DNA of 14,108 nt from an uncultured Flavobacteriales bacterium (GCA_950069165.1 CATMIT010000032.1:1-14108), one strand, 5' to 3'. Counted from the stretch's first letter, positions 6,470 to 14,038 are shown. A program made the numbers and translations. The notes: generated from the sequence alone by a model not told the origin.

Positions 6470-6674
6470 CTTCTTGTTTGTTTATCAGATTTTTGGCGTT
6501 CAATACATCTTTGCTAGTCACAAAAAGCTCAATATCTCCAAAAACCAAATAAGAAGAATCTTTTTTGTTAATTGATATTGCTCTGATGTTGTGTTTAAGT
6601 AGGAACCCTTTTAATAGTTCAATTTTATAAGGTTCGGTTGAAGTATAAACTTTTATCCAATTGTTGGTCACCAA
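6453..6674 (-). CDS. DUF2007 small protein (putative signal-transducing family)
   Basis: A 73-residue protein of the DUF2007 type: it begins with WIKVYTSTEPYKIELLKGFL, a strand-helix typical of the family, followed by a segment containing DIELFV and AKNLI. Biochemical function is unknown; the fold resembles small ACT-like or PII-like modules. It lies between ftsH and cdsA, a position I associate with it in Bacteroidota. There is no ATG: the frame opens with TTG at 6674-6672, directly after the ftsH stop, followed by GTG at 6671-6669; either could be the start. Its end overlaps cdsA by 17 bases. Confidence 0.8.
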   Translation of the reverse strand: MVTNNWIKVYTSTEPYKIELLKGFLLKHNIRAISINKKDSSYLVFGDIELFVTSKDVLNAKNLINKQEDEPNA

Positions 6675-8660
6675 TTAGGATTTTGATTTTTTATTTTTTT
6701 TGGCTGCTTGTTTGTCCATCTCCAATAATTTTTCTTCTTCAAATGAGCTCCATTTTCTTTTGCCAAAAATCTTTTCCAAATTTTCTTTGTAAATTACCTC
6801 CTTATCAAGCAAAAGTTCAGCCAATTCCATTAGTTGTTTCTTGTGTTTACCTAATATCGATTTAGCTCTTATATATGCTTTTTCAATTAGTTTGGATACT
6901 TCTTCATCTATCACTTTGGCAGTGGCTTCACTATAAGGTTTTGTAAAATAATAATCTTGCCCAGACGAATCGTAATAACTTCTGTTTCCCACCTTTTCAT
7001 TCATACCATAAACACTTACCATGGCATAAGCCATTTTAGTTACTTTTTCCAAATCACTGAGTGCACCAGTGGAAATTCTATTAAAGAAAACATCTTCAGC
7101 GGCTCTACCTCCAAGTGCTGCACAGAGTTCATCCAAAAATTGCTCGGTGGTGGTTAGTTGTCTTTCTTCAGGTAAATACCAAGCAGAGCCCAATGACCTT
7201 CCTCTTGGTACGATTGTAACTTTTACAAGTGGTGAGGCGTATTCTAACATCCAGCTTACAGTAGCGTGTCCTGCTTCATGGTATGCAATTGTTTTCTTTT
7301 CTTCAGGTGAAATAATCTTGGATTTTTTTTCCAATCCACCAATAATTCTGTCTACTGAATCTAAAAAATCCTCTTTTTCTATTTTCTTTTTTGATTTTCG
7401 TGCTGCAATAAGTGCAGCTTCATTACACACATTGGCAATATCAGCACCAGAGAATCCGGGTGTTTGCCGTGCCAAAAAGTTAACATCAATACTTTTGTTA
7501 AGCACAAGTGGTTTCAAATGAACATTGAAAATTGCTTTTCTTTCTGCCAAATCAGGTAGGTCTATATATATTTGCCTATCAAACCTTCCAGGACGAACCA
7601 GCGCTTTATCCAGCACATCTGCACGGTTTGTTGCAGCCAGTACAATTACCCCCGTATTTGTACCAAAACCATCCATTTCCGATAATAACTGGTTAAGGGT
7701 ATTTTCTCTTTCATCATTGCTTCCAGTTATTGAATTTTTTCCTCTTGCTCTTCCAATAGCATCAATCTCATCAATAAAAATAATGGATGGCGCTTTTTCT
7801 TTTGCTTGTTTAAATAAATCCCGAACACGTGAAGCACCAACCCCCACAAACATTTCTACAAAATCGGAACCAGAAAGTGAGAAAAAAGGCACTTTTGCCT
7901 CACCAGCAACTGCTTTTGCTAAGAGTGTTTTACCAGTTCCTGGAGGTCCAATAAGTATTGCTCCTCTTGGAATCTTACCTCCTAAACGAGTATATTTATT
8001 AGGATTTTTCAAGAAATCAACAATTTCTTCCACTTCCACTTTTGCTTCTTCCAAACCAGCTACATCCTCAAATGTTACTTCCACTTTTGCTCTATCAAAC
8101 AAAGTAGCTTTAGATTTTCCAATATTAAAAATTTGTCCACCACCAACGCCTCCACCACTCATCCTTTTCATAATGAAAAACCAAATTGCAATAAAAAAAA
8201 CAAGAGGAAGAATCCATCCTAAAATATCTCTTAAAACATCTTTTTCAGTTTTGTAAGTTACGCTTATCTTGTCATAATTATCAAATTCGGCTTGGGCGTC
8301 ATTTAGTTGCTGATTAAATGTTTCAACCGAGCCAATCTCAAAATAAAAATGTGGTCCTTTTGTTGATGCTCCTCCAAGTGGTTTTTGGTTTGCATCTCTG
8401 AATTTTTCTTCATCCAAATACTCTTTTTTAATATAAATCTGGGCAATTTCTCTGTTTACAATCACCACTTTTTCTACCTTTTGTTGTTGCAACATTTCCC
8501 TATCAAACTCTTGCCAAGAAGTTTGCTTTGCAGTATCAAAGTTAAGCATTTGTAAGCCAAAAAAGATAATCGCTATAATAGCATACACCCAAATAATATT
8601 AAACTTAAAAATATTTTTAGATGATTTTGGCTGCTGATGTTTCTCTTTTCTTTTTGTCAT
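6675..8660 (-). CDS. ftsH: ATP-dependent zinc metalloprotease FtsH
   Basis: Hexameric AAA+ protease of the inner membrane that degrades misassembled membrane proteins and short-lived regulators. The 661-residue chain has two membrane helices (about 21-39 and 146-164) flanking a periplasmic domain, a Gly-rich linker (168-175), Walker A GPPGTGKT (238-245), the pore-loop segment MFVGVGA (270-276), Walker B IFIDEID (294-300), the second region of homology ATNRADVLDKALVRPGRFDR (343-362), the zinc site HEAGH (461-465) and the third ligand Asp536 in TGALSDLEK. The Lys-rich tail is usual for Bacteroidota. All catalytic residues are present. It follows rsfS by 9 bases and is followed at once by DUF2007. 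Placement beside cdsA and psd fits the known link of FtsH with control of envelope lipid synthesis, but co-regulation here is inferred only from the operon. Confidence 0.98.
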   Translation of the reverse strand: MTKRKEKHQQPKSSKNIFKFNIIWVYAIIAIIFFGLQMLNFDTAKQTSWQEFDREMLQQQKVEKVVIVNREIAQIYIKKEYLDEEKFRDANQKPLGGASTKGPHFYFEIGSVETFNQQLNDAQAEFDNYDKISVTYKTEKDVLRDILGWILPLVFFIAIWFFIMKRMSGGGVGGGQIFNIGKSKATLFDRAKVEVTFEDVAGLEEAKVEVEEIVDFLKNPNKYTRLGGKIPRGAILIGPPGTGKTLLAKAVAGEAKVPFFSLSGSDFVEMFVGVGASRVRDLFKQAKEKAPSIIFIDEIDAIGRARGKNSITGSNDERENTLNQLLSEMDGFGTNTGVIVLAATNRADVLDKALVRPGRFDRQIYIDLPDLAERKAIFNVHLKPLVLNKSIDVNFLARQTPGFSGADIANVCNEAALIAARKSKKKIEKEDFLDSVDRIIGGLEKKSKIISPEEKKTIAYHEAGHATVSWMLEYASPLVKVTIVPRGRSLGSAWYLPEERQLTTTEQFLDELCAALGGRAAEDVFFNRISTGALSDLEKVTKMAYAMVSVYGMNEKVGNRSYYDSSGQDYYFTKPYSEATAKVIDEEVSKLIEKAYIRAKSILGKHKKQLMELAELLLDKEVIYKENLEKIFGKRKWSSFEEEKLLEMDKQAAKKNKKSKS

Positions 8661-8669
8661 TTTATCTTT

Positions 8670-9047
8670 TTATGCCGTTTGTTCAATGTATTTTATCTGA
8701 GCATCAGCCCATAAACTTTCTAATTTATAAAAATCCCTTTTTTCTTTATTAAACACATGAACCACCACATCAAAATAATCCATTAGAATCCATTCTTTAT
8801 TGCTTTCCCCTTCTGTATGCCAAGGTTTTTCTTTCAGTAGTTTCGATACATCTTTTCGAACATTTTCAGCAATAGAGGCAAGATGCGTGCTTGATGTGCC
8901 ATGGCAAATAATAAAAAAATCGCAAACTGCTGTTTCAATCCCTCTCAAATCTAAACTCACTACCTCTTTTCCTTTGTGCTGCTTTATTGCCTTAATGATT
9001 GCTTTTGCTAAAACATCACTTTTCTTCCTTACTGTTTTTTTACCCAT
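8670..9047 (-). CDS. rsfS: Ribosomal silencing factor RsfS
   Basis: Binds ribosomal protein uL14 and blocks joining of the 30S and 50S subunits, slowing translation under starvation. The 125-residue protein has the RsfS/Iojap core: LDLRGIETAVCDFFIICHG, WHTEGESNKEWILMDY and DVVVHVFNKEKRDFYKLE.LW.DA. I start it at the ATG at 9047 (MGKKTVRKKSD). A longer frame to 9083 would begin upstream of, and run through, the -7 promoter box at 9071-9078, so its start could not be on that transcript, and the extra residues do not look like family sequence. It is the first gene of the operon with ftsH, DUF2007, cdsA and psd, and is divergent from birA. Confidence 0.93.
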   Translation of the reverse strand: MGKKTVRKKSDVLAKAIIKAIKQHKGKEVVSLDLRGIETAVCDFFIICHGTSSTHLASIAENVRKDVSKLLKEKPWHTEGESNKEWILMDYFDVVVHVFNKEKRDFYKLESLWADAQIKYIEQTA

Positions 9048-9070
9048 ATAAAATTTTAAGTTTGCATTTG

Positions 9071-9078
9071 CAAAAGTA
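9071..9078 (-). promoter_or_regulatory. Putative -7 box for the rsfS-ftsH-cdsA-psd operon
   Basis: The minus strand reads TACTTTTG, matching TAnnTTTG and identical to the box proposed before proline dehydrogenase. Transcription would start around 9064, giving a leader of about 17 bases to the ATG at 9047. No -33 TTTG is found at the standard spacing. The position supports the shorter rsfS start. Confidence 0.5.
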
Positions 9079-9079
9079 A

Positions 9080-9087
9080 TCAATTTG
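9080..9087 (+). promoter_or_regulatory. Possible -7 box for birA
   Basis: The plus strand reads TCAATTTG, one mismatch from TAnnTTTG, 23 bases before the birA ATG. It lies back to back with the minus-strand box at 9071-9078, so the two divergent promoters would compete for the same DNA. Weak evidence: the box is imperfect and no -33 element has the right spacing. Confidence 0.3.
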
Positions 9088-9110
9088 CACGGATAATTAA
9101 CACAAAATTT

Positions 9111-9857
9111 ATGGCTTCATTTTTTACAAATAATTACATAAAATTAGACTCTACTACCTCTACTAATAATTACACCTATAAATTGCTAAAAGCAGAGCAA
9201 ATAAAAGAAGGTGCAGTAATCACAGCTTTACACCAAAGTAAAGGAGAGGGGCAAATGGAAGCTAAATGGGAAAGTGAGCACGCGAAAAATATTTTAATGA
9301 GTATTGTATTGTCTCCCAATATTCTACTAGAAAATCAGTTTCAGATCAATATTTGTATTTCCCTTGCATTGTACGATTTTGCAAAGAAATATTTTAAGAA
9401 AGGTGTAAAAATAAAATGGCCCAACGATTTGTTGGTAGAGAATGAAAAACTTGCTGGAATTCTGATAAAAAACATTGTAAAAACCGCTACAATAAAAGAT
9501 ACAATTGTTGGGATAGGAATGAATGTAAATCAGCTAAAGTTTAAGGATTATTTCCCCCCTGCAACATCCATGAAAAAATTATTAGAAAAGAATTTTGCTC
9601 TTGCAGACTTGCAAAAGGAACTGTTAGATTGCATTGCGAAAAGATATTTGCAATTAAAACAAGGGAAAGCAGAAAAAATGAAATCAGAATATTTAGCTAT
9701 TTTATATGGTTTTAATAATTGGAAAGACTATAAAATAGGAGGGAGAAAAATCAAAGCAAAAATTATAGGAATTGATGAAATCGGTAATCTTTTAGTTGCA
9801 TTTGAAAATGGCAAAAACAAATCCTTTTCTCTTAAAGAAATTTCCTTTTTGTTTTAA
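9111..9857 (+). CDS. birA: Biotin-[acetyl-CoA-carboxylase] ligase
   Basis: Activates biotin with ATP and attaches it to the carrier lysine of acetyl-CoA carboxylase and other biotin enzymes. The 248-residue protein has only the catalytic domain and a small C-terminal SH3-like domain (about 205-248), with no N-terminal DNA-binding domain, so it is a ligase and not a repressor. Motifs: STTSTN (14-19), the biotinyl-AMP loop HQSKGEGQMEAKWES (41-55), KWPND (102-106), KLAGILIK with the conserved Lys113 (113-120), and IVGIGMNVN (132-140). In the loop the usual second residue of G-R-G is Glu rather than Arg, an unusual change near the nucleotide. It is divergent from rsfS and overlaps the convergent SRPBCC gene by 4 bases at the stops. 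Confidence 0.93.
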   Translation: MASFFTNNYIKLDSTTSTNNYTYKLLKAEQIKEGAVITALHQSKGEGQMEAKWESEHAKNILMSIVLSPNILLENQFQINICISLALYDFAKKYFKKGVKIKWPNDLLVENEKLAGILIKNIVKTATIKDTIVGIGMNVNQLKFKDYFPPATSMKKLLEKNFALADLQKELLDCIAKRYLQLKQGKAEKMKSEYLAILYGFNNWKDYKIGGRKIKAKIIGIDEIGNLLVAFENGKNKSFSLKEISFLF

Positions 9858-10243
9858 ATTTGGCTTAACCTTTTGGCAATGGCATTCAAAAAGTTGGTAA
9901 GAGGTTTTTCCAACATCATTCTCATCATCATGTTAAGCTCGGCATTTACCTCCAAAATCGCTTTACATTTTTCTCCATTTTGAGAGATATTACACGCTAA
10001 GGAAAAAGGAATTTGACTATTTTCAGCTTGTAGAATTATTTTGGAGAATGCCGTTTTTTCGGCAATTACCAAATTTACTTTTGGCATTCCTCCCATTTTG
10101 AAAGAGCAAGAATCCTCTGTGGATTGGAAACCAGTAATTTCAGAAGGTAAAATATCTTGTAAATTATTCAAATTACTCAGTTTATCGTAAAGTTGCTCGG
10201 CACTTAAACTTACTTCTACGTCTGGGCTTTTAAAATTTGTCAT
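9854..10243 (-). CDS. SRPBCC-like (START-type) small protein
   Basis: A 129-residue soluble protein with the pattern of the SRPBCC/polyketide-cyclase helix-grip fold: an opening beta strand (VEVSLSAEQLYDKLSNLNNLQDILP), a central run of beta strands, and a long C-terminal helix (PLTNFLNAIAKRLSQI). It follows pyrE by a single base and must be co-transcribed with it, an arrangement I recall in other Bacteroidota. No catalytic residues can be assigned; such proteins bind hydrophobic ligands in many cases, but no ligand can be proposed here. The family call comes from secondary-structure pattern and synteny. Confidence 0.65.
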   Translation of the reverse strand: MTNFKSPDVEVSLSAEQLYDKLSNLNNLQDILPSEITGFQSTEDSCSFKMGGMPKVNLVIAEKTAFSKIILQAENSQIPFSLACNISQNGEKCKAILEVNAELNMMMRMMLEKPLTNFLNAIAKRLSQI

Positions 10244-10244
10244 A

Positions 10245-10886
10245 TCATTTATTCCATTTTGAAGGATTTTCGCTCCACTTCTCCAAAACTTTCAAATCCG
10301 CCTGTTTTATATAATCTTGTTTTACTGCTTCCTTTAAAAGCGTAGAATAATTGCAAAGGGAAATAAACTCACAATCCTCTTTTTTGAAATTCTTGGTAGC
10401 GGCATCTAATCCATAAGTGAAGATTGATATTAAGCCCTTCACATTTAAACCTTCCTTTCGTAATGCCTCTACTGCTTCCAAACTACTTTTTCCACTACTT
10501 ATCAAATCTTCAATTACAATTACTGATTGTCCGGAAGTATAAGCGCCCTCAATCAAATTTTGTTTTCCGTGCTCCTTAGCGGCAGAACGAACATATATAA
10601 AAGGCAAGCCCATTTCTTCTGCCACCAAAACGCCATGGGCAATAGCTCCTGTTGCAACTCCGGCAATAATATTAGCACTTCCGTAATGTTTGTTTATCAC
10701 CTTTACTAAACTTTGCCGAATATAAGTTCTGCTCTCTGGAAAAGAGAGGATTTTCCGATTATCACAATAGATTGGCGATTTCCAGCCAGAAGCCCAAGTG
10801 AAGGGATTATCCGGTTGTAAAATAATTGCGTTTATTTGCAGTAAGGATTTGGCGACTTGTTTGCCTATTTCAATATCAGAAATCAT
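10245..10886 (-). CDS. pyrE: Orotate phosphoribosyltransferase
   Basis: Transfers ribose 5-phosphate from PRPP to orotate, giving OMP, in pyrimidine synthesis. The 213-residue protein shows PFTWASGWKSPIYCDNR (28-44), the flexible catalytic loop with KEHGKQ (104-109) and the PRPP-binding motif VIVIEDLISSGKSS (122-135). I start it at the ATG at 10886-10884 (MISDIEIGKQ): a longer frame to 10931 would run backward through the promoter box at 10891-10898 and adds nothing like family sequence. Its ATG overlaps the ATG of the divergent Nudix gene (CATG at 10884-10887). Because the -7 box ends 5 bases from the ATG, the transcript is predicted to be leaderless or nearly so. The SRPBCC gene follows after one base. 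Confidence 0.95.
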   Translation of the reverse strand: MISDIEIGKQVAKSLLQINAIILQPDNPFTWASGWKSPIYCDNRKILSFPESRTYIRQSLVKVINKHYGSANIIAGVATGAIAHGVLVAEEMGLPFIYVRSAAKEHGKQNLIEGAYTSGQSVIVIEDLISSGKSSLEAVEALRKEGLNVKGLISIFTYGLDAATKNFKKEDCEFISLCNYSTLLKEAVKQDYIKQADLKVLEKWSENPSKWNK

Positions 10887-11358
10887 GACGCAAAAATATA
10901 AAGTTTTTATTAACAACAAGCCAAAAATCATTGTAACAGATTGGAAAAAGTTTTGTGCCCATTATATTCTGATTGAGGCAGCTGGCGGATTGGTATATAA
11001 TAGGGAAGATGAACTGCTTATGATTTTCAGAAATGGAAAATGGGACTTACCAAAAGGGAAAAAAGAAGAAGCAGAGGAAATTGAAAGTTGTGCCAAAAGA
11101 GAGGTAGAAGAAGAATGTGGTGTTAGCGGGTTGGAAATCACAGGAAAATTAACAGATACCTATCATATTTACAAACATAATGGGAGCAAAGTGTTAAAAC
11201 GCACTTATTGGTTCAAAATGACGACTAATTTTGAAGGTGTGCTAATTCCTCAAACAAAAGAAGGGATAACAAAAGTAGCTTGGGTAAAACAGCAAGAAAT
11301 TAAAGAAAAATTACAAAATTCTTATGGCAATATTAAAACACTTTTAATTGATAGATAA
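10885..11358 (+). CDS. Nudix hydrolase
   Basis: Nudix enzymes hydrolyse nucleoside diphosphates linked to another moiety; the substrate here is unknown. The full Nudix box is visible, G-x5-E-x7-REVEEECG (starting GKKEEAEE), preceded by AAGGLVYN and FRNGKWDLPKG and followed by a SGLEI strand. The C-terminal part (KRTYWFKM...PQTKEGITKVAWV) matches the Nudix protein that I know beside pyrE in Bacteroidota. At 157 residues it is shorter than that protein (about 200): the N-terminal module YKVFINNKP is present, but the segment between it and the Nudix fold is cut down. I start at the ATG at 10885; a longer frame from 10798 lies wholly inside pyrE. The last 11 bases overlap the next gene, so they form an operon. 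Confidence 0.9.
   Translation: MTQKYKVFINNKPKIIVTDWKKFCAHYILIEAAGGLVYNREDELLMIFRNGKWDLPKGKKEEAEEIESCAKREVEEECGVSGLEITGKLTDTYHIYKHNGSKVLKRTYWFKMTTNFEGVLIPQTKEGITKVAWVKQQEIKEKLQNSYGNIKTLLIDR
10891..10922 (-). promoter_or_regulatory. Putative pyrE promoter inside the Nudix coding region
   Basis: The minus strand has TATTTTTG at 10891-10898, a perfect TAnnTTTG, preceded at 18 bases by TTG within CTTGTTG, a fair -33 element. The -7 box ends 5 bases before the pyrE ATG, so transcription should start at or within a base or two of that codon. The promoter lies within the first codons of the divergent Nudix gene. Confidence 0.55.
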
Positions 11359-13207
11359 GCTCAAATATTTGCTGAGATATATTATCTTTTTCTTAGGGTT
11401 CTTCCTTGTAAACCGCTTTTTGTTTATGCTGTTTTTTACAAAAGAGATAAGTGAATCTTCCTTTTTAGAAATCAGTAAAATTATCCCTAAAAGTTTTGCT
11501 ATTGATATTTCTTTTATCAGTTATTTACTGGTAGTAATTGCAATTCTTTTGTGGCTCAACACTTTTTTGCGGACAAGATTTTTCAGCAAAATAGCATTTG
11601 TTTTTACTACCTTTTTCATATTTATTTCCTCTTTAATAAATGGGGGAGAAGTAGCCCTTTATTCCGAGTGGAAAACCAAACTGAACTTTACTGCTTTATC
11701 TCATTTTTCCAATCCAACAGAAGTGTTTTCTACTGCAAGTTTGGGCCATATTCTTACCACTATACTTTTTGTTTTTGTGGGGATTATTTTTATCCGAATT
11801 TACAAAAAGCAGGTACATCCTTTTTTCCCTTTCCAGAATAGTGGTAATACCTTTGGGAAAGTGATTGTAAGAATCCTTTCTCTACCCTTAATTTTTGGGC
11901 TTTTACTCATTGGGATAAGAGGCGGCTTGCAAGAGATTCCTATTAATTTGAGTGATGCTTATTTTTCTAATAATCTAATTCTCAACGACATTGCCGTTAA
12001 TCCTAACTGGAATGTTTTTCAAAGTATTTATAAGAGTAAAACTAATTTTAAGGGCAACCCCTATGAAAAATATACTGATGAAGAATGTGAGGAATTTATT
12101 AAGGATTTGTATAAAATAAATAATGATACTACAATTCTGGTTTTAACTACAAAAACGCCCAATATTATTTTTGTTTTATTGGAAAGCTGGTCGGCAGATA
12201 ATATAGAGAGTTTGCAGGGGATAAATGGAATAACGCCAAATTTTAAGGACTTGGAAAAGAAGGGTATTTTGTTTACAGATTTCTATTCTAACGGTTGGAA
12301 GTCTGACCAAGGTATGAGTTCTATTTTTTCCTCTTTTCCGGTTTTCCCTTTTGTGGCAATTATCAATCAAGCGGATAAGTCGCGCAAATTAGCCTCTTTA
12401 AATAAATCGCTTAAAACTTATCATTCTTCTTTCTTTTTTGGGGGACAACTCACTTATGGAAATATAAAAGGATACTTAATGTCAAATGGTTTTAATGTGG
12501 TAAAAGATGAGGAAGATTACTCCCATTTACTATCAGGAAGTTTAGGAGTACATGATGAATATATGTTTGGGAAATTCAAAAAAGAATTAGCTGATTTGCC
12601 ACAACCATTTATGAGTGCTTTATTTACAATTAGTTCGCATTCTCCTTACGATTTTCCGGCAGAGCACAAATTATCCTTTGACAGTAAAGAAAACAAATAT
12701 GTAAATTCAGTAGCATATACCGATAAGTGTTTGGGTGAATTTATGGAAAGCGTAAAAGGGGAAGATTGGTATATAAATACGCTATTTGTAATTGTGGCGG
12801 ACCACAGTCATAACTCACCAAGAGGGTGGCGGAAAGCACAAAAAGAACGCTTTAAAATTCCCATGCTTTGGTTTGGAGAGGTCTTGAAAGAGAATTTTAG
12901 AGGAACTCAAAACATTGCTTTGGGCTCACATATTGATATCGCTACCACTTTGTTAGCCCAATTGCATTGTTCCAACAAAGAATACAAATGGGGAAAGGAC
13001 TTATTTAATCCTAATTTGGAGCGTGCCGTTCCTTACGCTTTTCATAAGGGTTTCGGACTTATTAGAGAAAACGGCTATTATGCTTTTTCGGAGAGTTATA
13101 ACAGAATAATTGAAAGCCATGCCGAAAATAAAGCAGAAGAAGAGAAAATAAAGAAGGAAGCAGAAATGTATTTTCAATCTGCTTTTAAGGAGTATATGGA
13201 TTTATAA
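11348..13207 (+). CDS. LtaS-like membrane sulfatase/phosphoglycerol transferase family protein
   Basis: A 619-residue protein with about five N-terminal membrane helices (to about residue 192) and a large outward-facing alkaline-phosphatase/sulfatase domain, the architecture of lipoteichoic acid synthase LtaS and its Gram-negative relatives (OpgB, EptA-like). Metal-site residues include Glu279 in FVLLESWSADN, the nucleophile position Ser319 in WKSDQG (usually Thr in LtaS), HSPYDFP (431-437), and Asp485-His486 in VADHSH. In a Gram-negative it may transfer a phosphoglycerol, phosphoethanolamine or similar group to an envelope lipid or glycan; the substrate is unknown. The start is TTG at 11348, needed to include the first membrane helix; it overlaps the Nudix gene by 11 bases. 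Its stop overlaps the convergent Sir2 gene by 6 bases. Confidence 0.85.
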   Translation: MIDKLKYLLRYIIFFLGFFLVNRFLFMLFFTKEISESSFLEISKIIPKSFAIDISFISYLLVVIAILLWLNTFLRTRFFSKIAFVFTTFFIFISSLINGGEVALYSEWKTKLNFTALSHFSNPTEVFSTASLGHILTTILFVFVGIIFIRIYKKQVHPFFPFQNSGNTFGKVIVRILSLPLIFGLLLIGIRGGLQEIPINLSDAYFSNNLILNDIAVNPNWNVFQSIYKSKTNFKGNPYEKYTDEECEEFIKDLYKINNDTTILVLTTKTPNIIFVLLESWSADNIESLQGINGITPNFKDLEKKGILFTDFYSNGWKSDQGMSSIFSSFPVFPFVAIINQADKSRKLASLNKSLKTYHSSFFFGGQLTYGNIKGYLMSNGFNVVKDEEDYSHLLSGSLGVHDEYMFGKFKKELADLPQPFMSALFTISSHSPYDFPAEHKLSFDSKENKYVNSVAYTDKCLGEFMESVKGEDWYINTLFVIVADHSHNSPRGWRKAQKERFKIPMLWFGEVLKENFRGTQNIALGSHIDIATTLLAQLHCSNKEYKWGKDLFNPNLERAVPYAFHKGFGLIRENGYYAFSESYNRIIESHAENKAEEEKIKKEAEMYFQSAFKEYMDL

Positions 13208-14038
13208 TAATAATTCCTTCACCAATTTTGGGACAGCAATTGTAGCTTTTTCTTTTATCACTTCAATGCCTTTTTCCTGTTCTGCTTTTGGGTCTATCAA
13301 AATAATTCTATTTGCATTATCGGTATAATTCAGCAAAGATGCAGCCGGATAAACATTCAATGAAGTGCCAATTACAATAAAAATATCTGCTTTTTTAGTA
13401 ATGGAAATAGCATCTATAATTTTTGGGACTCCCTCTCCAAACCACACTACATTGGGCCGCAACTGACTTCCTTTCTTGCACAAATCTCCTATTTTTAAAT
13501 TTGTTCCCTCAATAGGATAAATTAAGGAATTATCTATACTGCTTTTGGCTTCCAATAATTTTCCGTGCAAATGCAGCACATTCTCACTTCCACTTCTTTC
13601 GTGCAAATCATCAATGTTTTGTGTGATAATTTGTAGAGCATATTTTTCAGAGAGCTTATTTAAGGAAATATGTGCAGCATTTGGCTTGCTATCTAAAAGC
13701 TTTTTTCTTCTCAGATTATAAAAATCAAGCACCAATTCAGGATTTCTTTCAAATGCTGATCCGTAGGGAGCGTCTAGGAATTCAGTAATGTCGGGAGAGT
13801 AATTTGCGATGGTGTTTACATCGTATATTTCATGATTAGATGGGTCATCCATGTATTTTTGTGACTCCTTTCCCGACATAAAGCACCAACCACTATCCAT
13901 TTCATTTCTTGGTTCTTCACGATACATATAACCAACTTTTTTACCCTGTACGGTAATCATATCCGTAGCAATGCAACCACCGTAGCCTACCGCTATATTT
14001 TGAAAATCTTCCGGCTTTAATTTGAAAACTTTAGCCAT
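13202..14038 (-). CDS. DUF2185 (Imm33-like) domain joined in frame to truncated Sir2 deacylase
   Basis: The 278-residue frame is a composite. Residues 1-96 are a DUF2185/Imm33-like domain (GYMYREEP, DSGW, YDVNTIANY.PDI, LDAPYGSAFE), a family of unknown function common in integron cassettes. From about residue 98 (RNPELVLDFYNLRR) it is a NAD-dependent protein deacylase of the SIRT5/CobB type: Tyr107 and Arg110 (the pair selective for succinyl-lysine), TQNIDD (139-144), catalytic His158 in HLHG, LRPNVVWFGE and GTSLNVYPAA. The Sir2 part lacks the N-terminal GAGxSxxSGI NAD-binding motif, so as written it should be inactive. It has no zinc cysteine tetrad, as I recall for Bacteroidota relatives. 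The ATG at 14038 has an AAGGGG Shine-Dalgarno. A chimeric join is more likely than a true fusion. Confidence 0.75.
   Translation of the reverse strand: MAKVFKLKPEDFQNIAVGYGGCIATDMITVQGKKVGYMYREEPRNEMDSGWCFMSGKESQKYMDDPSNHEIYDVNTIANYSPDITEFLDAPYGSAFERNPELVLDFYNLRRKKLLDSKPNAAHISLNKLSEKYALQIITQNIDDLHERSGSENVLHLHGKLLEAKSSIDNSLIYPIEGTNLKIGDLCKKGSQLRPNVVWFGEGVPKIIDAISITKKADIFIVIGTSLNVYPAASLLNYTDNANRIILIDPKAEQEKGIEVIKEKATIAVPKLVKELLL
13738..13756 (-). other. Junction between the DUF2185 and Sir2 coding parts
   Basis: The encoded residues around 95-101 read AFERNPE. DUF2185 proteins usually continue here with SAFER.P, and Sir2 proteins of this type have F.RNPELVLDFYN at the equivalent point, so the two families share a short stretch that could have supported a microhomology join. 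Downstream the sequence is pure Sir2; upstream it is pure DUF2185. Confidence 0.65.

Noticed and set aside
7069..7521. Open frame of 150 codons on the plus strand
   Set aside because: Antisense to ftsH; no start signal and no family resemblance.
7525..8256. Open frame of 243 codons on the plus strand
   Set aside because: It lies wholly antisense to ftsH, whose motifs are complete, and its Ser/Pro-rich product looks like a mirror of that coding sequence.
10798..10884. N-terminal extension of the Nudix protein
   Set aside because: These codons lie inside pyrE and do not resemble Nudix sequence; the ATG at 10885 leads into YKVFINNKP, the usual start of the family.
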